DNA of 64,000 bases from Pandoraea captiosa (GTDB taxonomy: Bacteria > Pseudomonadota > Gammaproteobacteria > Burkholderiales > Burkholderiaceae). Position numbers and translations under genes: made by a program. The stretch spans positions 62,001 to 126,000 of the forward strand of contig NZ_CABPSQ010000005.1 of the NCBI RefSeq assembly GCF_902459775.1, in the 5' to 3' direction. Positions 45,463 to 54,873 of the stretch are shown one piece after another. The notes under the pieces were generated by a model. That model made no database searches. It had not been told where the DNA came from and saw nothing but the letters and a program-made list of their open reading frames with translations. Each line of letters opens with the position of its first letter. Within the stretch, counting starts at the first letter, position 1.

Positions 45463-45783
45463 TGGGGAAGTCTGGCCGTGAGTGGCGTTGATGCGACGGT
45501 GAACGGGGTATTGGCGCGAAATATACGTCGGTACGTCGATATGTCGGTACTTCGGTACGTCGGCACTTCGGCGCTTTGATAATACGGCGAAAATTGTGCA
45601 ATTCGCGCAATTGTCAGCCAATTCCTACGCAAAAACCAGCGCCGCGCGGGCAGTCCCACATGCAGCGTTTTTCTACTATGCACTCAGCACCCTGAGGTTT
45701 GGACGCCGAGCGATGCCTCACGAACAGGCGTCAGGGAGCAGAGAAAGTCTCCGGGAAATGTCGCTTTAACCAAGGAGAACGCC
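45463..45783. other. Divergent intergenic region, CHASE3 kinase / DUF1328 genes
   Basis: 321 bases with no supported gene. It contains the 8-bp tandem array 45527-45574 and the promoters of the two divergent units, which I could not fix. Confidence 0.5.
45527..45574. repeat. Six tandem 8-bp repeats
   Basis: Units resemble GTCGGTAC: three-position variants in phase at 45527, 45535, 45543, 45551, 45559 and 45567. The array lies 65-112 bp upstream of the kinase start, where copy number could change expression. Confidence 0.7.
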
Positions 45784-45960
45784 ATGCTGAAGTGGGCTTT
45801 GTTGTTTGCGCTGATCTCGATCGTGGCCGGCCTGTTGGGCTTTACCGGGATCGCCGCAGGTGCCGCCGGGATCGCGAAGATTCTGTTCGTACTGTTCCTG
45901 GTGCTGTTCGTGATCTTCCTGCTGCTTGGTCTGACCGTCGCCAAGAAGATCGTCGACTAG
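45784..45960 (+). CDS. DUF1328 (YtjA-like) small membrane protein, copy 1
   Basis: 58 residues: [19 protein letters not shown] followed by [20 protein letters not shown] and a third hydrophobic stretch, ending AKKIVD. This is the full DUF1328 signature of two to three short inner-membrane helices. AAGGAGAA precedes the ATG. Family function is unknown; members are often stress-induced. A related second copy lies 28 bp downstream. Confidence 0.88.
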   Translation: MLKWALLFALISIVAGLLGFTGIAAGAAGIAKILFVLFLVLFVIFLLLGLTVAKKIVD

Positions 45961-45988
45961 CCATTCGACCACATACGAGGAGGTTGCG

Positions 45989-46150
45989 ATGCTTCACTAC
46001 GCCGTCGTTTTTTTCGTGATCGCTCTGATTGCCGCAGTTTTCGGCTTTACAGGGATTGCGGCCGGTGCCGCCGAAATCGCGAAGATCCTGTTCTTCATCT
46101 TCCTGGTGATCTTCCTGGTCACGCTGCTCTTTGGGGTGATCCGACGATAG
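45989..46150 (+). CDS. DUF1328 small membrane protein, copy 2
   Basis: 53 residues: [19 protein letters not shown], then [19 protein letters not shown], ending GVIRR. It shares the [17 protein letters not shown] core with copy 1. GAGGAGG precedes the ATG. Tandem duplication is evident, with divergence outside the core. Confidence 0.88.
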   Translation: MLHYAVVFFVIALIAAVFGFTGIAAGAAEIAKILFFIFLVIFLVTLLFGVIRR

Positions 46151-46334
46151 TCGCGCTCGGGAAGACGGGGCGGCACGCGCCGCCCCTTGCTGTATCTGGC
46201 CACATCCGGTGCGTTCGGGCGAGTTTCGGCCATTTTTGCCCCCTCGGATGCCGTCGATCTGCCGATACCCGTGTCACCCCTGCCACCCTTGCCAGCCCGC
46301 CAACCCCCTACAACCGCTACAGGAGAATTCGCCA

Positions 46335-46934
46335 ATGCATACCGCCAAGCAAGCCAAACAGCACGCCAAGCACGCGATGACCGGTAATGGTCACGGCCAG
46401 CACGGCGGAGCGGATTTTGAAATCGACGTTCGTGCCCTGCGCGAGCGTGCCCGTGAGCACCTGGACGACGGTGCCGTCACGGAAGATTACCGTGCCGATC
46501 GCGACGCGGTCGTTCACATGCTCAATGACGCGCTCGCCACCGAACTGGTCTGCGTGCTGCGTTACAAGCGCCACCATTTCATGGCGACCGGCATTCACGC
46601 CGAGCCGGTCGCGGCGGAATTCGCCGAGCACGCGGCCCAGGAGCAGGATCACGCGGATCGCATTGCGGCGCGGATCGTGCAACTCGGGGGCGAGCCCGAT
46701 TTCTCGCCGGATAGCCTGTCTTCGCGCAGCCACGCCGAATATGTCACCGGCAATAATCTGCGCGACATGATCCGCGAAAATCTCGTCGCTGAGCGTATTG
46801 CGATTGAGAGTTACCGCGAGATGATTCATTATTTAGGCGACCGGGATACCACGACGCGTCGCATGCTCGAAGAGATTCTCGCGGTCGAGGAAGAGCATGC
46901 CGACGACATGCGGGACCTGCTCGACCGGGAGTGA
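46335..46934 (+). CDS. Ferritin-like (bacterioferritin-type) protein
   Basis: 199 residues. A 40-residue His/Lys-rich N-terminal tail precedes a four-helix bundle. Helices contain the di-metal pattern: NDALATELVCVLRYKRHHF, AEFAEHAAQEQDHADRIAARIVQLGGEPDF, ENLVAERIAIESYREMIHYLGD and RRMLEEILAVEEEHADDMRDLL (E-x-x-H pairs at QEQDH and EEEH). It probably stores iron or protects DNA. ACAGGAGAATT precedes the ATG. It lies in the stress cluster just upstream of the response regulator. Confidence 0.85.
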   Translation: MHTAKQAKQHAKHAMTGNGHGQHGGADFEIDVRALRERAREHLDDGAVTEDYRADRDAVVHMLNDALATELVCVLRYKRHHFMATGIHAEPVAAEFAEHAAQEQDHADRIAARIVQLGGEPDFSPDSLSSRSHAEYVTGNNLRDMIRENLVAERIAIESYREMIHYLGDRDTTTRRMLEEILAVEEEHADDMRDLLDRE

Positions 46935-47005
46935 AGCCATGCTGAGCGCGTCGAAATTACTCAAGCGCGGCCGGCAGGCCGACGGGGACAGTCTCTGGAG
47001 CTTAG

Positions 47006-47647
47006 ATGTCACTGACAATAAAAATCCTGATTGCCGACGACCACGCCATCGTTCGTACCGGCTTCAAGCAATTCATTGCCGACGAGTCGGATATGGAGGT
47101 GCTTGGGGAGGCGGCGAGCGGGGACGAAGTGATTCGTGCCGTGCGCGAAACCGAGTTCGATGTCGTGCTGCTGGATATCGCCATGCCTGACAAGAACGGC
47201 ATCGACACCCTGCGCGTGATCAAGCAACTCAGACCGGAGCAGGGGGTGCTGTTCCTGTCCACCTACCCGGAGGCGCAGTACGCCGTGAATCTGCTGCGCG
47301 CCGGGGCGGACGGTTACCTGATGAAGGATGCTGCGCCCGAAGAGATCATCCGGGCGATCCGCACGGTGGCACGCGGTCATCGCTATGTGAGTGAAGTGAC
47401 GGCGGACCTGCTCGCGCAAAAGCTCGACAAACCTGTCGATGAGCCGATGCACGAGCAGCTCTCGGAGCGTGAGTTTCAGGTGTTTTGCAAGCTCGCGCAG
47501 GGGCGCACCCCCACCGAGATTGCCGACGAGTTGCATCTGTCGGTGAAGACCGTCAGCACGTATCGTGCGCGGGTGCTGGAAAAGATGCATTTGAAAACCA
47601 ATGCCGATCTTACGCTCTACGCGCTCAAGAACGGCTTGATAAGTTGA
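47006..47647 (+). CDS. NarL/FixJ-family response regulator
   Basis: 213 residues. Receiver: IKILIADDHAIVRTGFKQFI, phospho-Asp in VVLLDIAMPDKNG, STYPE (usually T/S) and YLMKDAAPEE (Lys). Output: LSEREFQVFCKLAQGRTPTEIADELHLSVKTVSTYRARVLEKM, a LuxR-type HTH. It is 71 bp after the ferritin-like gene and 13 bp before a second, stand-alone receiver. The likely kinase is the divergent CHASE3/HisKA_3 protein. Confidence 0.94.
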   Translation: MSLTIKILIADDHAIVRTGFKQFIADESDMEVLGEAASGDEVIRAVRETEFDVVLLDIAMPDKNGIDTLRVIKQLRPEQGVLFLSTYPEAQYAVNLLRAGADGYLMKDAAPEEIIRAIRTVARGHRYVSEVTADLLAQKLDKPVDEPMHEQLSEREFQVFCKLAQGRTPTEIADELHLSVKTVSTYRARVLEKMHLKTNADLTLYALKNGLIS

Positions 47648-47660
47648 GAGAGAGGCTGTC

Positions 47661-48083
47661 ATGTCAACCGGGAACGCGGCAACGCTTACGGGGTCCCGTT
47701 TGCCCCTGAAGGTGCTGCTGATCGAAGACTCGGCGGTGATTCGCGAGAGCCTGTCCGAAGCGCTCGGTTCGACCGGGATGCTGGAAGTGACAGGTGTGGC
47801 GGAGACGGCCGATGATGCGGTCCGCACCCTGGAAAACGATTCCTTCGACGCGGTGATCGTCGACATTCAGTTGCGGCGTGGTTCCGGGATGGACGTACTG
47901 TCGTATCTGCATAGCAAGGGCATGCTCGAAAAGCTCATGGCCATCGTGCTGACCAATTACGCCCTGGCGACCTACCGCAAACGCTGCCAGCAACTCGGCG
48001 TGCAGCATTTCTTCGACAAATCGCTGGAATTCGACCGGGTCATCGAAGTGCTCGACGAATTTGCGACCGAACGCGCGCGCTGA
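47661..48083 (+). CDS. Single-domain response regulator (receiver only)
   Basis: 140 residues, receiver domain only: LKVLLIEDSAVIRESLSEAL, phospho-Asp in AVIVDIQLRRGSG, Thr in IVLTNYA and Lys in HFFDKSLEFD. No output domain. Such proteins act as phosphate sinks or in relays. It is downstream of the NarL-type regulator and surely in the same transcript. The N-terminal 15 residues are extra. Confidence 0.9.
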   Translation: MSTGNAATLTGSRLPLKVLLIEDSAVIRESLSEALGSTGMLEVTGVAETADDAVRTLENDSFDAVIVDIQLRRGSGMDVLSYLHSKGMLEKLMAIVLTNYALATYRKRCQQLGVQHFFDKSLEFDRVIEVLDEFATERAR

Positions 48084-48149
48084 CCCCCGATCGTCGGCCT
48101 CGCCCGACTACCTCTGGAATTCGGCATAAAGAGATCAAATTTTATTATT

Positions 48150-48198
48150 TTCAACTATTTAGGCGCATGGGCTAGAATGTCGCCTTTGCGCTAAATAG
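48150..48198 (+). promoter_or_regulatory. metNIQ promoter with overlapping inverted repeat
   Basis: -35 TTCAAC (48150-48155), 17-bp spacer, -10 TAGAAT (48173-48178). An inverted repeat CTATTTA-g-GCGC (48155-48166) and GCGC-TAAATAG (48188-48198) brackets the -10. This could be an operator or a 5' leader hairpin. No SAM riboswitch consensus was seen. Confidence 0.6.
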
Positions 48199-48253
48199 AG
48201 TCTTGGCGGCGGCACTGCGGGCGGTTTTGGCAGTGGGGCTGCTATTTTTTTGC

Positions 48254-49288
48254 ATGATCGAACTCCAGAACATTACCCAGCGCTTCGCTGGACCCAAGGG
48301 GCCGATCGACGCGCTTTCCAATATCAGCCTGTCGATCGAGCGCGGCGAAGTTTTCGGCATCATCGGCCGAAGCGGCGCCGGCAAGAGCACGCTTGTGCGT
48401 GTCATCAACCTGCTCAACCGTCCCAGCGACGGCACCGTGCGGGTCGACGGTCAGGACCTGACCGCGCTGTCGTCGGACGAACTGCGTCAGGCGCGCCGCC
48501 GCATCGGCATGATTTTCCAGCACTTCAACCTCCTTAGCTCGCGTACTGTCTACGAGAACGTTGCGCTTCCGCTCGAACTCGCGGGCACCTCGGCTGCCGA
48601 GATCCGCGCGAAGGTGCTGCCGTTGCTCGAACTCGTGGGGCTGACGGCGCAAAAGGATCGTTACCCGTCACAGATTTCCGGCGGTCAGAAGCAGCGTGTG
48701 GGCATCGCCCGTGCACTGGCGAGCGAGCCGCAGGTGCTGCTCTCGGACGAAGCCACCTCGGCGCTCGATCCCGAGACGACGCGCTCGATCCTCGATCTGC
48801 TCAAGCGCATCAACCGTGAGCTGGGTCTGACGATCGTGCTTATCACGCACCAGATGGAAGTCATCAAGCAGGTCTGCGACCGGGTTGCGGTGCTCGATGC
48901 GGGTCGTGTGGTCGAGCAGGGCGCCGTGATCGACGTGTTCCTGCGCCCGCGCCACGATGTCACGCGCGCCCTGATCGGCGACGTGATTGCACAGGAATTG
49001 CCCGCTGGCGTGCGCGAGCGCGTGGCGTCGCGTATCGGCAATGGTCACGACCACCTGTATCGTCTCGCGTTCTCGGGCGCCGGCGTCGACCAGCCGTTGC
49101 TGTCCGAAGCGATTCGCCGGTACGAACTCGATTTCAACATCCTGCACGGCCAGATCGACGAGATCCAGGGGCAGGCATTCGGATCGCTCGCCGTGATGGC
49201 GGGCGGCACCCCGGCCCGTGTGGCCGAAGCCATGGCGTTCCTCGCCAGTGCAGGCGTCGTCGTTGAGGAGCTGAGCCATGTGGAGTGA
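48254..49288 (+). CDS. metN: Methionine ABC transporter ATP-binding protein MetN
   Basis: 344 residues. Walker [11 protein letters not shown]-loop [12 protein letters not shown], signature [15 protein letters not shown], Walker [17 protein letters not shown], and the C-terminal methionine-sensing C2 (NIL) domain ([22 protein letters not shown]). The ATG at 48254 begins [10 protein letters not shown]; the upstream frame is not conserved. It overlaps metI by 11 bp. Confidence 0.95.
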   Translation: MIELQNITQRFAGPKGPIDALSNISLSIERGEVFGIIGRSGAGKSTLVRVINLLNRPSDGTVRVDGQDLTALSSDELRQARRRIGMIFQHFNLLSSRTVYENVALPLELAGTSAAEIRAKVLPLLELVGLTAQKDRYPSQISGGQKQRVGIARALASEPQVLLSDEATSALDPETTRSILDLLKRINRELGLTIVLITHQMEVIKQVCDRVAVLDAGRVVEQGAVIDVFLRPRHDVTRALIGDVIAQELPAGVRERVASRIGNGHDHLYRLAFSGAGVDQPLLSEAIRRYELDFNILHGQIDEIQGQAFGSLAVMAGGTPARVAEAMAFLASAGVVVEELSHVE

Positions 49289-49931
49289 AATGTTCGATCT
49301 TTTCGTCTCTTCGTTCTGGGAGACACTCATCATGGTTGGTATCTCCGGTCTGATCGGCGCGGTTGTGGGTGTGCCGCTCGGCGTGCTGCTGTATCTGACG
49401 GATCGCAACGGCGTGTTGCAGAACCTGCCGACCAACCGGATCGTCGGGATCATCGTCAATGCCGTGCGCTCCACGCCGTTCATCATTTTGTTGGTGGCCG
49501 TCATTCCATTCACGCGACTGATCGTGGGATCGTCCATCGGCACGATGGCTGCCGTGGTGCCGCTGACGATTGCGGCCGCACCGTTCGTGGCGCGTCTGGT
49601 CGAGACGGCGTTGCGTGAAGTCGACCGCGGCCTGATCGAGGCGGCCCAGTCGATGGGGGCGACGACCGGGCAGATCGTCATGAAGGTGCTGCTGCCCGAA
49701 GCCCTGCCGGGCATCGTTGCGGGGCTGACGATCACGTTCGTGAGCCTCGTCGGCTACTCGGCCATGGCCGGCGCCATTGGCGGCGGCGGTCTCGGCGACC
49801 TCGGCATCCGCTACGGTTATCAGCGCTTCCTGCCGGAAGTCATGATCACCGTCGTGCTGATCCTGATCGTTTTCGTGCAACTGGTGCAGACGTTCGGTGA
49901 CTGGCTGGTGCGGCGTCTGAGCCACAAGTAA
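49278..49931 (+). CDS. metI: Methionine ABC transporter permease MetI
   Basis: A 217-residue permease with five helices and the EAA loop [26 protein letters not shown]. The MetI ending [25 protein letters not shown] is intact. It starts inside the metN stop region (11-bp overlap), so it is translationally coupled. Confidence 0.96.
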   Translation: MWSEMFDLFVSSFWETLIMVGISGLIGAVVGVPLGVLLYLTDRNGVLQNLPTNRIVGIIVNAVRSTPFIILLVAVIPFTRLIVGSSIGTMAAVVPLTIAAAPFVARLVETALREVDRGLIEAAQSMGATTGQIVMKVLLPEALPGIVAGLTITFVSLVGYSAMAGAIGGGGLGDLGIRYGYQRFLPEVMITVVLILIVFVQLVQTFGDWLVRRLSHK

Positions 49932-50007
49932 GTTCGAACCACTGTCGTCATTCGCAAAAGTACTTCTCGCCGGCCCACCGGCACGCTATTCAAACTCGGG
50001 GTTATTT

Positions 50008-50820
50008 ATGCAACGTCGTACGCTCTTCAAGCTGCTGGCCGGTGTCGGTGCCGCCACGGTTTTCGCCACGCAATTCGCAGCGCCCGCTGCCGCCGCTGAT
50101 GCCGTCAACCTGAAGGTCGGCGTGACGGGCGGCCCGCACGCCCAGATTTTCGACGAAGTGAAGAAGGTCGCCGCCAAGGATGGCCTGAACATCAAGGTCA
50201 TCGAATTCAGCGACTACGTGCAGCCGAACGCCGCCTTGTCGTCGGGCGATCTGGACGTGAACAGCTATCAGCACCAGCCGTATCTCGATGCGCAAGTGAA
50301 GGATCGCGGCTACAAGCTCGAATCCATCGCCAAGACCGTGATCTTCCCGATGGGCATCTACTCGAAGAAGCTCAAGTCGCTGGCCGATCTGAAGACGGGT
50401 GACAAGGTCTCGCTGCCGAACGATCCGACCAACGGTGGCCGCGCGCTGCTGTTGCTGCAAAAGCAGGGCTTGATCAAGCTGCGCGCAGACGCGGGCCTGA
50501 AGGCAACGCCGATCGACGTGGCCGAAAACCCGAAGAAGCTGAAGTTCGTGGAACTGGATGCCGCCCAACTGCCGCGCTCGCTCGACGACGTTGCCGTGGC
50601 GGTGATCAACACCAACTTCGCTATGGAAGCGGGTCTGAACCCGAAGAAGGATTCGATCGCCATCGAAGACGCCAACGGCCCTTACGCCAACGTGCTGGTG
50701 ATTCGCACGGCGGACAAGAGCAAGCCGTGGGTGGCCAAGCTGATCAAGGCTTACCACTCGCCGGAAGTGAAGGCGTTCATCGAACAGAAGTTCGGTGGCT
50801 CGGTCGTCACGGCCTGGTAA
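50008..50820 (+). CDS. metQ: Methionine-binding protein MetQ
   Basis: 270 residues. The signal sequence QRRTLFKLLAGVGAATVFATQFAAPAAA has a twin Arg (RR) but no lipobox Cys, so the protein is probably free periplasmic rather than a lipoprotein, unlike the E. coli one. NlpA-family blocks are GVTGGPHAQIFDEVKKVA, SYQHQPYLDAQVKDRGYKLE and NTNFAMEAGL. The gene is 76 bp after metI and followed by a terminator. Confidence 0.95.
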   Translation: MQRRTLFKLLAGVGAATVFATQFAAPAAAADAVNLKVGVTGGPHAQIFDEVKKVAAKDGLNIKVIEFSDYVQPNAALSSGDLDVNSYQHQPYLDAQVKDRGYKLESIAKTVIFPMGIYSKKLKSLADLKTGDKVSLPNDPTNGGRALLLLQKQGLIKLRADAGLKATPIDVAENPKKLKFVELDAAQLPRSLDDVAVAVINTNFAMEAGLNPKKDSIAIEDANGPYANVLVIRTADKSKPWVAKLIKAYHSPEVKAFIEQKFGGSVVTAW

Positions 50821-50877
50821 GGCACACAGTATGTTGTGAGACGGTTCTCCGCATCGCGGTGAGCAGGCTCCGGAAAG

Positions 50878-50910
50878 CGGCAACGCCCAAGCGGCGTTGC
50901 CGTTTTTTTT
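50878..50910 (+). terminator. Rho-independent terminator of metNIQ
   Basis: Stem CGGCAACGCC / GGCGTTGCCG (loop CAAGC) followed by eight T, 57 bp after the metQ stop. Confidence 0.95.
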
Positions 50911-51238
50911 CGTCCTTGTGCGGCGCAGGTATCCGGGTGAGGTCAAGGGTTCGCGCACGACGCGGCATTTGTTGCAATTCCGACGCTGTCACGGTTTTGT
51001 CAAATAACGGCGATAGCCTGAGTGCCAACGAAAATAGGGTGCCCACGGGCACCGTCACAAGACGCGGATATGGGCCAAAGAGCAGCGACCGCACGCGAAG
51101 CACGGGGAACGGGTGAGACTTCATCGGGGCGCACTGCCACCGGTGCGCGCAATGGCGCCCGACACATGCCCGCACGACGTAAGGCTGTTTGGCTGTTTGC
51201 ATGCGCCGGGCGCACCGCACCGACTTACGGAGTCTGAG
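50911..51238. other. Intergenic region before the EAL-GGDEF gene
   Basis: 328 bases without a convincing gene. Alternative in-frame starts of the next gene (GTG 51113, ATG 51152) fall here but lack ribosome sites. Nothing else is recognisable. Confidence 0.5.
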
Positions 51239-53146
51239 TTGAACCCTCTCCCGCCTGCCGCTGTTGCCGGGATACGTCCGCAGGAACGCTTTCCTTCTTC
51301 GTCGCCGGCTGCTTCCTCGGTCCCTTCCACGGAACCTTTCACGCCCCCGCACCCTTATGCAGAACCGGACGAAGCATCGCTGCTCGCGCAACTGTGCGAG
51401 GGCGTTGGCCTGACCTGCGTCTTCCAGCCGATCGTCGACTTCCGAACCTCCGAAGTGGCCGGATACGAAGGGCTGGTGCGCGGGCCGGCCGGCACGACCA
51501 TCCACTCGCCGATGGCGCTCTTCGCCGCTGCGCGTCGTCACGGGTTGCTCGGCCCGCTGGAACTCGCCTGTCGGCGCACGGTGCTGCGTGGCTTCGTCGC
51601 GCAGGATCTGCCGGAACGTCTTTTCCTGAATATCGGTCCGGTCACACGGGCGCAGCCCGGCGGCGGCGTGAGTGAATCGCTCGGGCTCGACGAGACATTT
51701 GCCATGCTGCAATCGTTTCGCCTGCCGCCTGAGCGGGTCGTCCTCGAACTCACGGAGCATGCGCCGACACTGGACCTCGCGAGCACCCGTGCTTCGCTCG
51801 CGGCGTATCGCGCGCTCGGCTTCGAAGTGGCGCTCGACGACATGGGCGAAGGCTACGCGAGCCTGCGCCTGTGGTCGGAACTGCGCCCCGATTACGTCAA
51901 GATCGATCGGCATTTCGTCGACGGTATCGACACCGACACCGTCAAACTTCAGTTCGTGCGATCGATGCGTCAGATCGCGGAGACGAGCGGCACACGGGTG
52001 ATTGCCGAGGGGATCGAACACGCGGAAGAATTACAGGTGGTGCGCGATCTGGGGATCTTCCTCGGGCAGGGCTATTTCATCGCGCGGCCCGAAGCGCAGC
52101 CGCAGCGGGCGATCACGGCGAATGTGCAGGAGGTCGTGAACGAGCGTCGCGCCTATGTGCATCAGCAACCGAGTCAACTGGGCGCTGGAAACGTGACCCT
52201 GGAGCGCATTGCCTCGTACGTTGCACCGGTTTCGCCCGACACGCGCAGCGAGGATGTGGTGGCACGTTTCGAAAGCGATCCGGCGCTGGAGGTGTTGCCG
52301 GTCGTCGAGCGCGAGCGTGCCGTTGGCCTGATCGGGCGTGCGTCGCTGATTGGGCGTTTTGCACGTCCGTTCACGCGCGAGCTGTACGGGCGCAAGCCGT
52401 GCTCGGCCGTGATGGAACCCCGCCCGCTCACCTTCGACAAGGGCGCGCGGGTCGAGGACCTGAGCCGGATGATCGCCGAGGGTGCAAGCCGACAGATCGC
52501 GGCGGGGTTCATCGTGACGGACCAGGGGCGGTACTTCGGCGTGGCGCAGGGCCATGCGCTCATGCGCCATATCACCGACATGCAGCTGGATGCTGCGCGC
52601 TACGCCAATCCGCTGACGCTGCTGCCCGGCAACGTGCCGATCGACGACTACATGGATCGCATGATCGGCGAGCGGCAATCGTTCCATGCCTGCTACGTCG
52701 ATCTGGATAACTTCAAGCCGTTTAACGACGTGTTCGGCTATCGCCGTGGAGACGATCTGATTCAACTGGTCGCGCGCGTGCTTATGGCGGTGCGCAATCC
52801 GGAGCGCGATTTTCTCGGGCACATCGGTGGCGACGACTTCCTGATTCTCTTTCGCAGCCCCGACTGGGAAACCCGCTGCCGTGAAGCGCTCACGCGGTTC
52901 GGCGAAGCCGTGACGGAATACTTTCATCCAGATCAGATCGCGGCGGGCGGATTCGAAGCGGAGGACCGGCGCGGCATGGTCATCTTCCATCCCATCACCA
53001 GCCTGTCGATTGGCGTGGTGGCCGTCACGCCGGAGAGTTTCCCCTCACACGTGGAAGTCTCGGCCGCCGCCGCCGAGGCCAAGAAGATGGCCAAACGTGC
53101 GCTTGGCAACAGCCTGTTCATCGAGCGGCGACGCGCGCATCGATAG
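51239..53146 (+). CDS. EAL-CBS-GGDEF protein (c-di-GMP phosphodiesterase/cyclase-like)
   Basis: About 635 residues from a TTG start that has GGAG 6 bp upstream. A Pro/Ser-rich leader precedes an EAL domain (YEGLVRG in place of EAL but with the Glu kept, ELTEH, DDMGEGYAS, KIDRHFV, AEGIEHAEEL), then two CBS-like segments, then a GGDEF domain whose signature is GGDDF with a clear preceding DLDNFKPFNDVFGYRRGDD. EAL before GGDEF is reversed from the usual order. Most EAL residues are present, so hydrolysis is plausible; cyclase activity is doubtful. No membrane segment is seen. Confidence 0.87.
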   Translation: MNPLPPAAVAGIRPQERFPSSSPAASSVPSTEPFTPPHPYAEPDEASLLAQLCEGVGLTCVFQPIVDFRTSEVAGYEGLVRGPAGTTIHSPMALFAAARRHGLLGPLELACRRTVLRGFVAQDLPERLFLNIGPVTRAQPGGGVSESLGLDETFAMLQSFRLPPERVVLELTEHAPTLDLASTRASLAAYRALGFEVALDDMGEGYASLRLWSELRPDYVKIDRHFVDGIDTDTVKLQFVRSMRQIAETSGTRVIAEGIEHAEELQVVRDLGIFLGQGYFIARPEAQPQRAITANVQEVVNERRAYVHQQPSQLGAGNVTLERIASYVAPVSPDTRSEDVVARFESDPALEVLPVVERERAVGLIGRASLIGRFARPFTRELYGRKPCSAVMEPRPLTFDKGARVEDLSRMIAEGASRQIAAGFIVTDQGRYFGVAQGHALMRHITDMQLDAARYANPLTLLPGNVPIDDYMDRMIGERQSFHACYVDLDNFKPFNDVFGYRRGDDLIQLVARVLMAVRNPERDFLGHIGGDDFLILFRSPDWETRCREALTRFGEAVTEYFHPDQIAAGGFEAEDRRGMVIFHPITSLSIGVVAVTPESFPSHVEVSAAAAEAKKMAKRALGNSLFIERRRAHR

Positions 53147-53171
53147 CTTGCGATGTGTCGCCGACAACGAA

Positions 53172-53228
53172 AAAGCCCGCCGAACGGCGGGCTTTGTGTC
53201 ACGCATCCAGGCCCGCCGAATGGCGGGC
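53172..53228. terminator. Two tandem hairpins between convergent genes
   Basis: Hairpin 1: AAAGCCCGCC (53172-53181), loop GAAC, GGCGGGCTTT (53186-53195); on the minus strand it ends in a T-run, so it terminates the permease and probably also the EAL gene on the plus strand. Hairpin 2: GCCCGCC-GAAT-GGCGGGC (53211-53228) repeats the same stem. Confidence 0.8.
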
Positions 53229-53256
53229 GCTGCGTCTTGCATCCACCAATCGGCGC

Positions 53257-54873
53257 TCAGTGAGACAGCGCGGGCATGCCTTCCATGCTGGCGGCGTCCT
53301 GTTCACGCTCTTCCGAAAGGTAGGGCGTGCGCCAACCTGCCTTGACGCCCCAGTGATAAAACGCGAGCGAGAGCACGGCGACGATACCCATGTCCCAGCC
53401 GTAAGGCAGCAACCCGAGTCCCCCGAATTCCTTGCTGCCGATGTACGAGCACAGCGCCATGCAGGGCAGGTAGCCGATGAGCCACCACGAGGCCTTGAGG
53501 TCACGGCCAAAACCTTGCCACTTGTCCTTCGCCTGGTAGTAGAAGTACACGGGCAGCGCCACGACGACCAACACGATGATCTCGCCGGTCAGCGGCCAGC
53601 GTGCCCAGTACAGGATCAGGGACGCACATACGAACGCGAACGGCGCGATGAGCGACAGGCCGGGCAGACGCAGCGGGCGGTGCATGTCCGGCGCCGAGTG
53701 GCGCAGCGCCATGACGCTGATCGGGCCGGTCAGGTAGGAAATCACGGTAGCGACCGAAATCACGGCGGCCAGCGAGTCCCAGCCGCGGAAGAAGAACATG
53801 AAGACGAACGAGATCGCGAGGTTGAACCACATTGCCGGGCGGGGCACGCCGTACAGCGGATGCACGCGGCCGAGAATCGCCGGCAGGGTGCGATTGCGCT
53901 CCATCGCGTAGATCATGCGGCTCGTGGTGGCCATGTACGTGGTGCCGGTGCCGCTCGGGCTCAGGAAGGCGTCGAAGTAAAGCACGATGGCCAGCCAGTT
54001 CAGGCCGAGGGCGATCGCCAGCTCGGCGAACGGCGAGCTGAAGCTCACCATGTGCCAGCCGCCCGCGAGTTGCTCAGGCGACAGCGCCCCGATGTAGGCG
54101 ACTTGCAGCAACAGATAAATGACGGTGGCCAGCAGGATCGAGCCGACGACGGCAAACGGAATGCTGCGGCCCGGATCGCGTGCCTCTCCGGCGAGGTTCA
54201 CCGGACTCTGAAAACCGTTGAAGGCGAACACGATGCCCGACGTGGCAACGGCGGTGAGCACCGCCGACATGCCGTTGGGCGCAAAACCGCCATGCTCGGC
54301 CATGTTGAAGTTGCCCGGGTGGAAGCCCGCGATCATGAGACCGGCGATGGTCAGCGCAGGAATCGCGAACTTGAACAGGGTGATGGCCGTGTTGGCGCGC
54401 GCGAAAAGCTTCACACCCCAGTAGTTCAGCATGAAGTAGACGATCACCAGAAGGGCGGACAGTACCAATCCGCTCGTCGTGAGCGTGCCGTCCACGAACA
54501 GCGCGTTCGCCCAGTCGTACGGCCACGTGCTCATGTACTGGATCGACGCTTCCGCCTCGATGGGAATGACCGAGACGATCGCGATCCAGTTGGCCCACGC
54601 GGCGATGAAGCCGACCAGACTGCCGTGCGAGTAGCGGGAATAACGCACCATGCCGCCCGACTCCGGGAACATGGCGCCGAGTTCGGCGTAGGTCAGGGCG
54701 ATGGCGAGAATCACGACGGCGCCGATGAGCCAGGCGAACAGGGCGGCCGGGCCGGCAATCTTGGCGGCTTTCCAGGCGCCGAAAAGCCAGCCGGAGCCGA
54801 TGATCGAACCGAGGCCGGTCAACATCAGGGCGAACGGCCCGATGTTGCGCATGAGGGATTGATTGTTGTCCAT
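53257..54873 (-). CDS. APC-family amino-acid permease
   Basis: 538 residues with about 12 helices. APC motifs: SLMRNIGPFALMLTGLGSIIGSGWLFGAW (first helix), AYAELG-like ALTYAELGAMFPESGG, and FNGFQSPVNLAGEARDPGRSIP. It exchanges or imports an amino acid by proton symport; the substrate is unassigned. The ATG at 54873 has no strong ribosome site. A 415-bp gap separates it from the semialdehyde dehydrogenase; both on the minus strand could serve amino-acid catabolism, but that link is weak. Confidence 0.92.
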   Translation of the reverse strand: MDNNQSLMRNIGPFALMLTGLGSIIGSGWLFGAWKAAKIAGPAALFAWLIGAVVILAIALTYAELGAMFPESGGMVRYSRYSHGSLVGFIAAWANWIAIVSVIPIEAEASIQYMSTWPYDWANALFVDGTLTTSGLVLSALLVIVYFMLNYWGVKLFARANTAITLFKFAIPALTIAGLMIAGFHPGNFNMAEHGGFAPNGMSAVLTAVATSGIVFAFNGFQSPVNLAGEARDPGRSIPFAVVGSILLATVIYLLLQVAYIGALSPEQLAGGWHMVSFSSPFAELAIALGLNWLAIVLYFDAFLSPSGTGTTYMATTSRMIYAMERNRTLPAILGRVHPLYGVPRPAMWFNLAISFVFMFFFRGWDSLAAVISVATVISYLTGPISVMALRHSAPDMHRPLRLPGLSLIAPFAFVCASLILYWARWPLTGEIIVLVVVALPVYFYYQAKDKWQGFGRDLKASWWLIGYLPCMALCSYIGSKEFGGLGLLPYGWDMGIVAVLSLAFYHWGVKAGWRTPYLSEEREQDAASMEGMPALSH

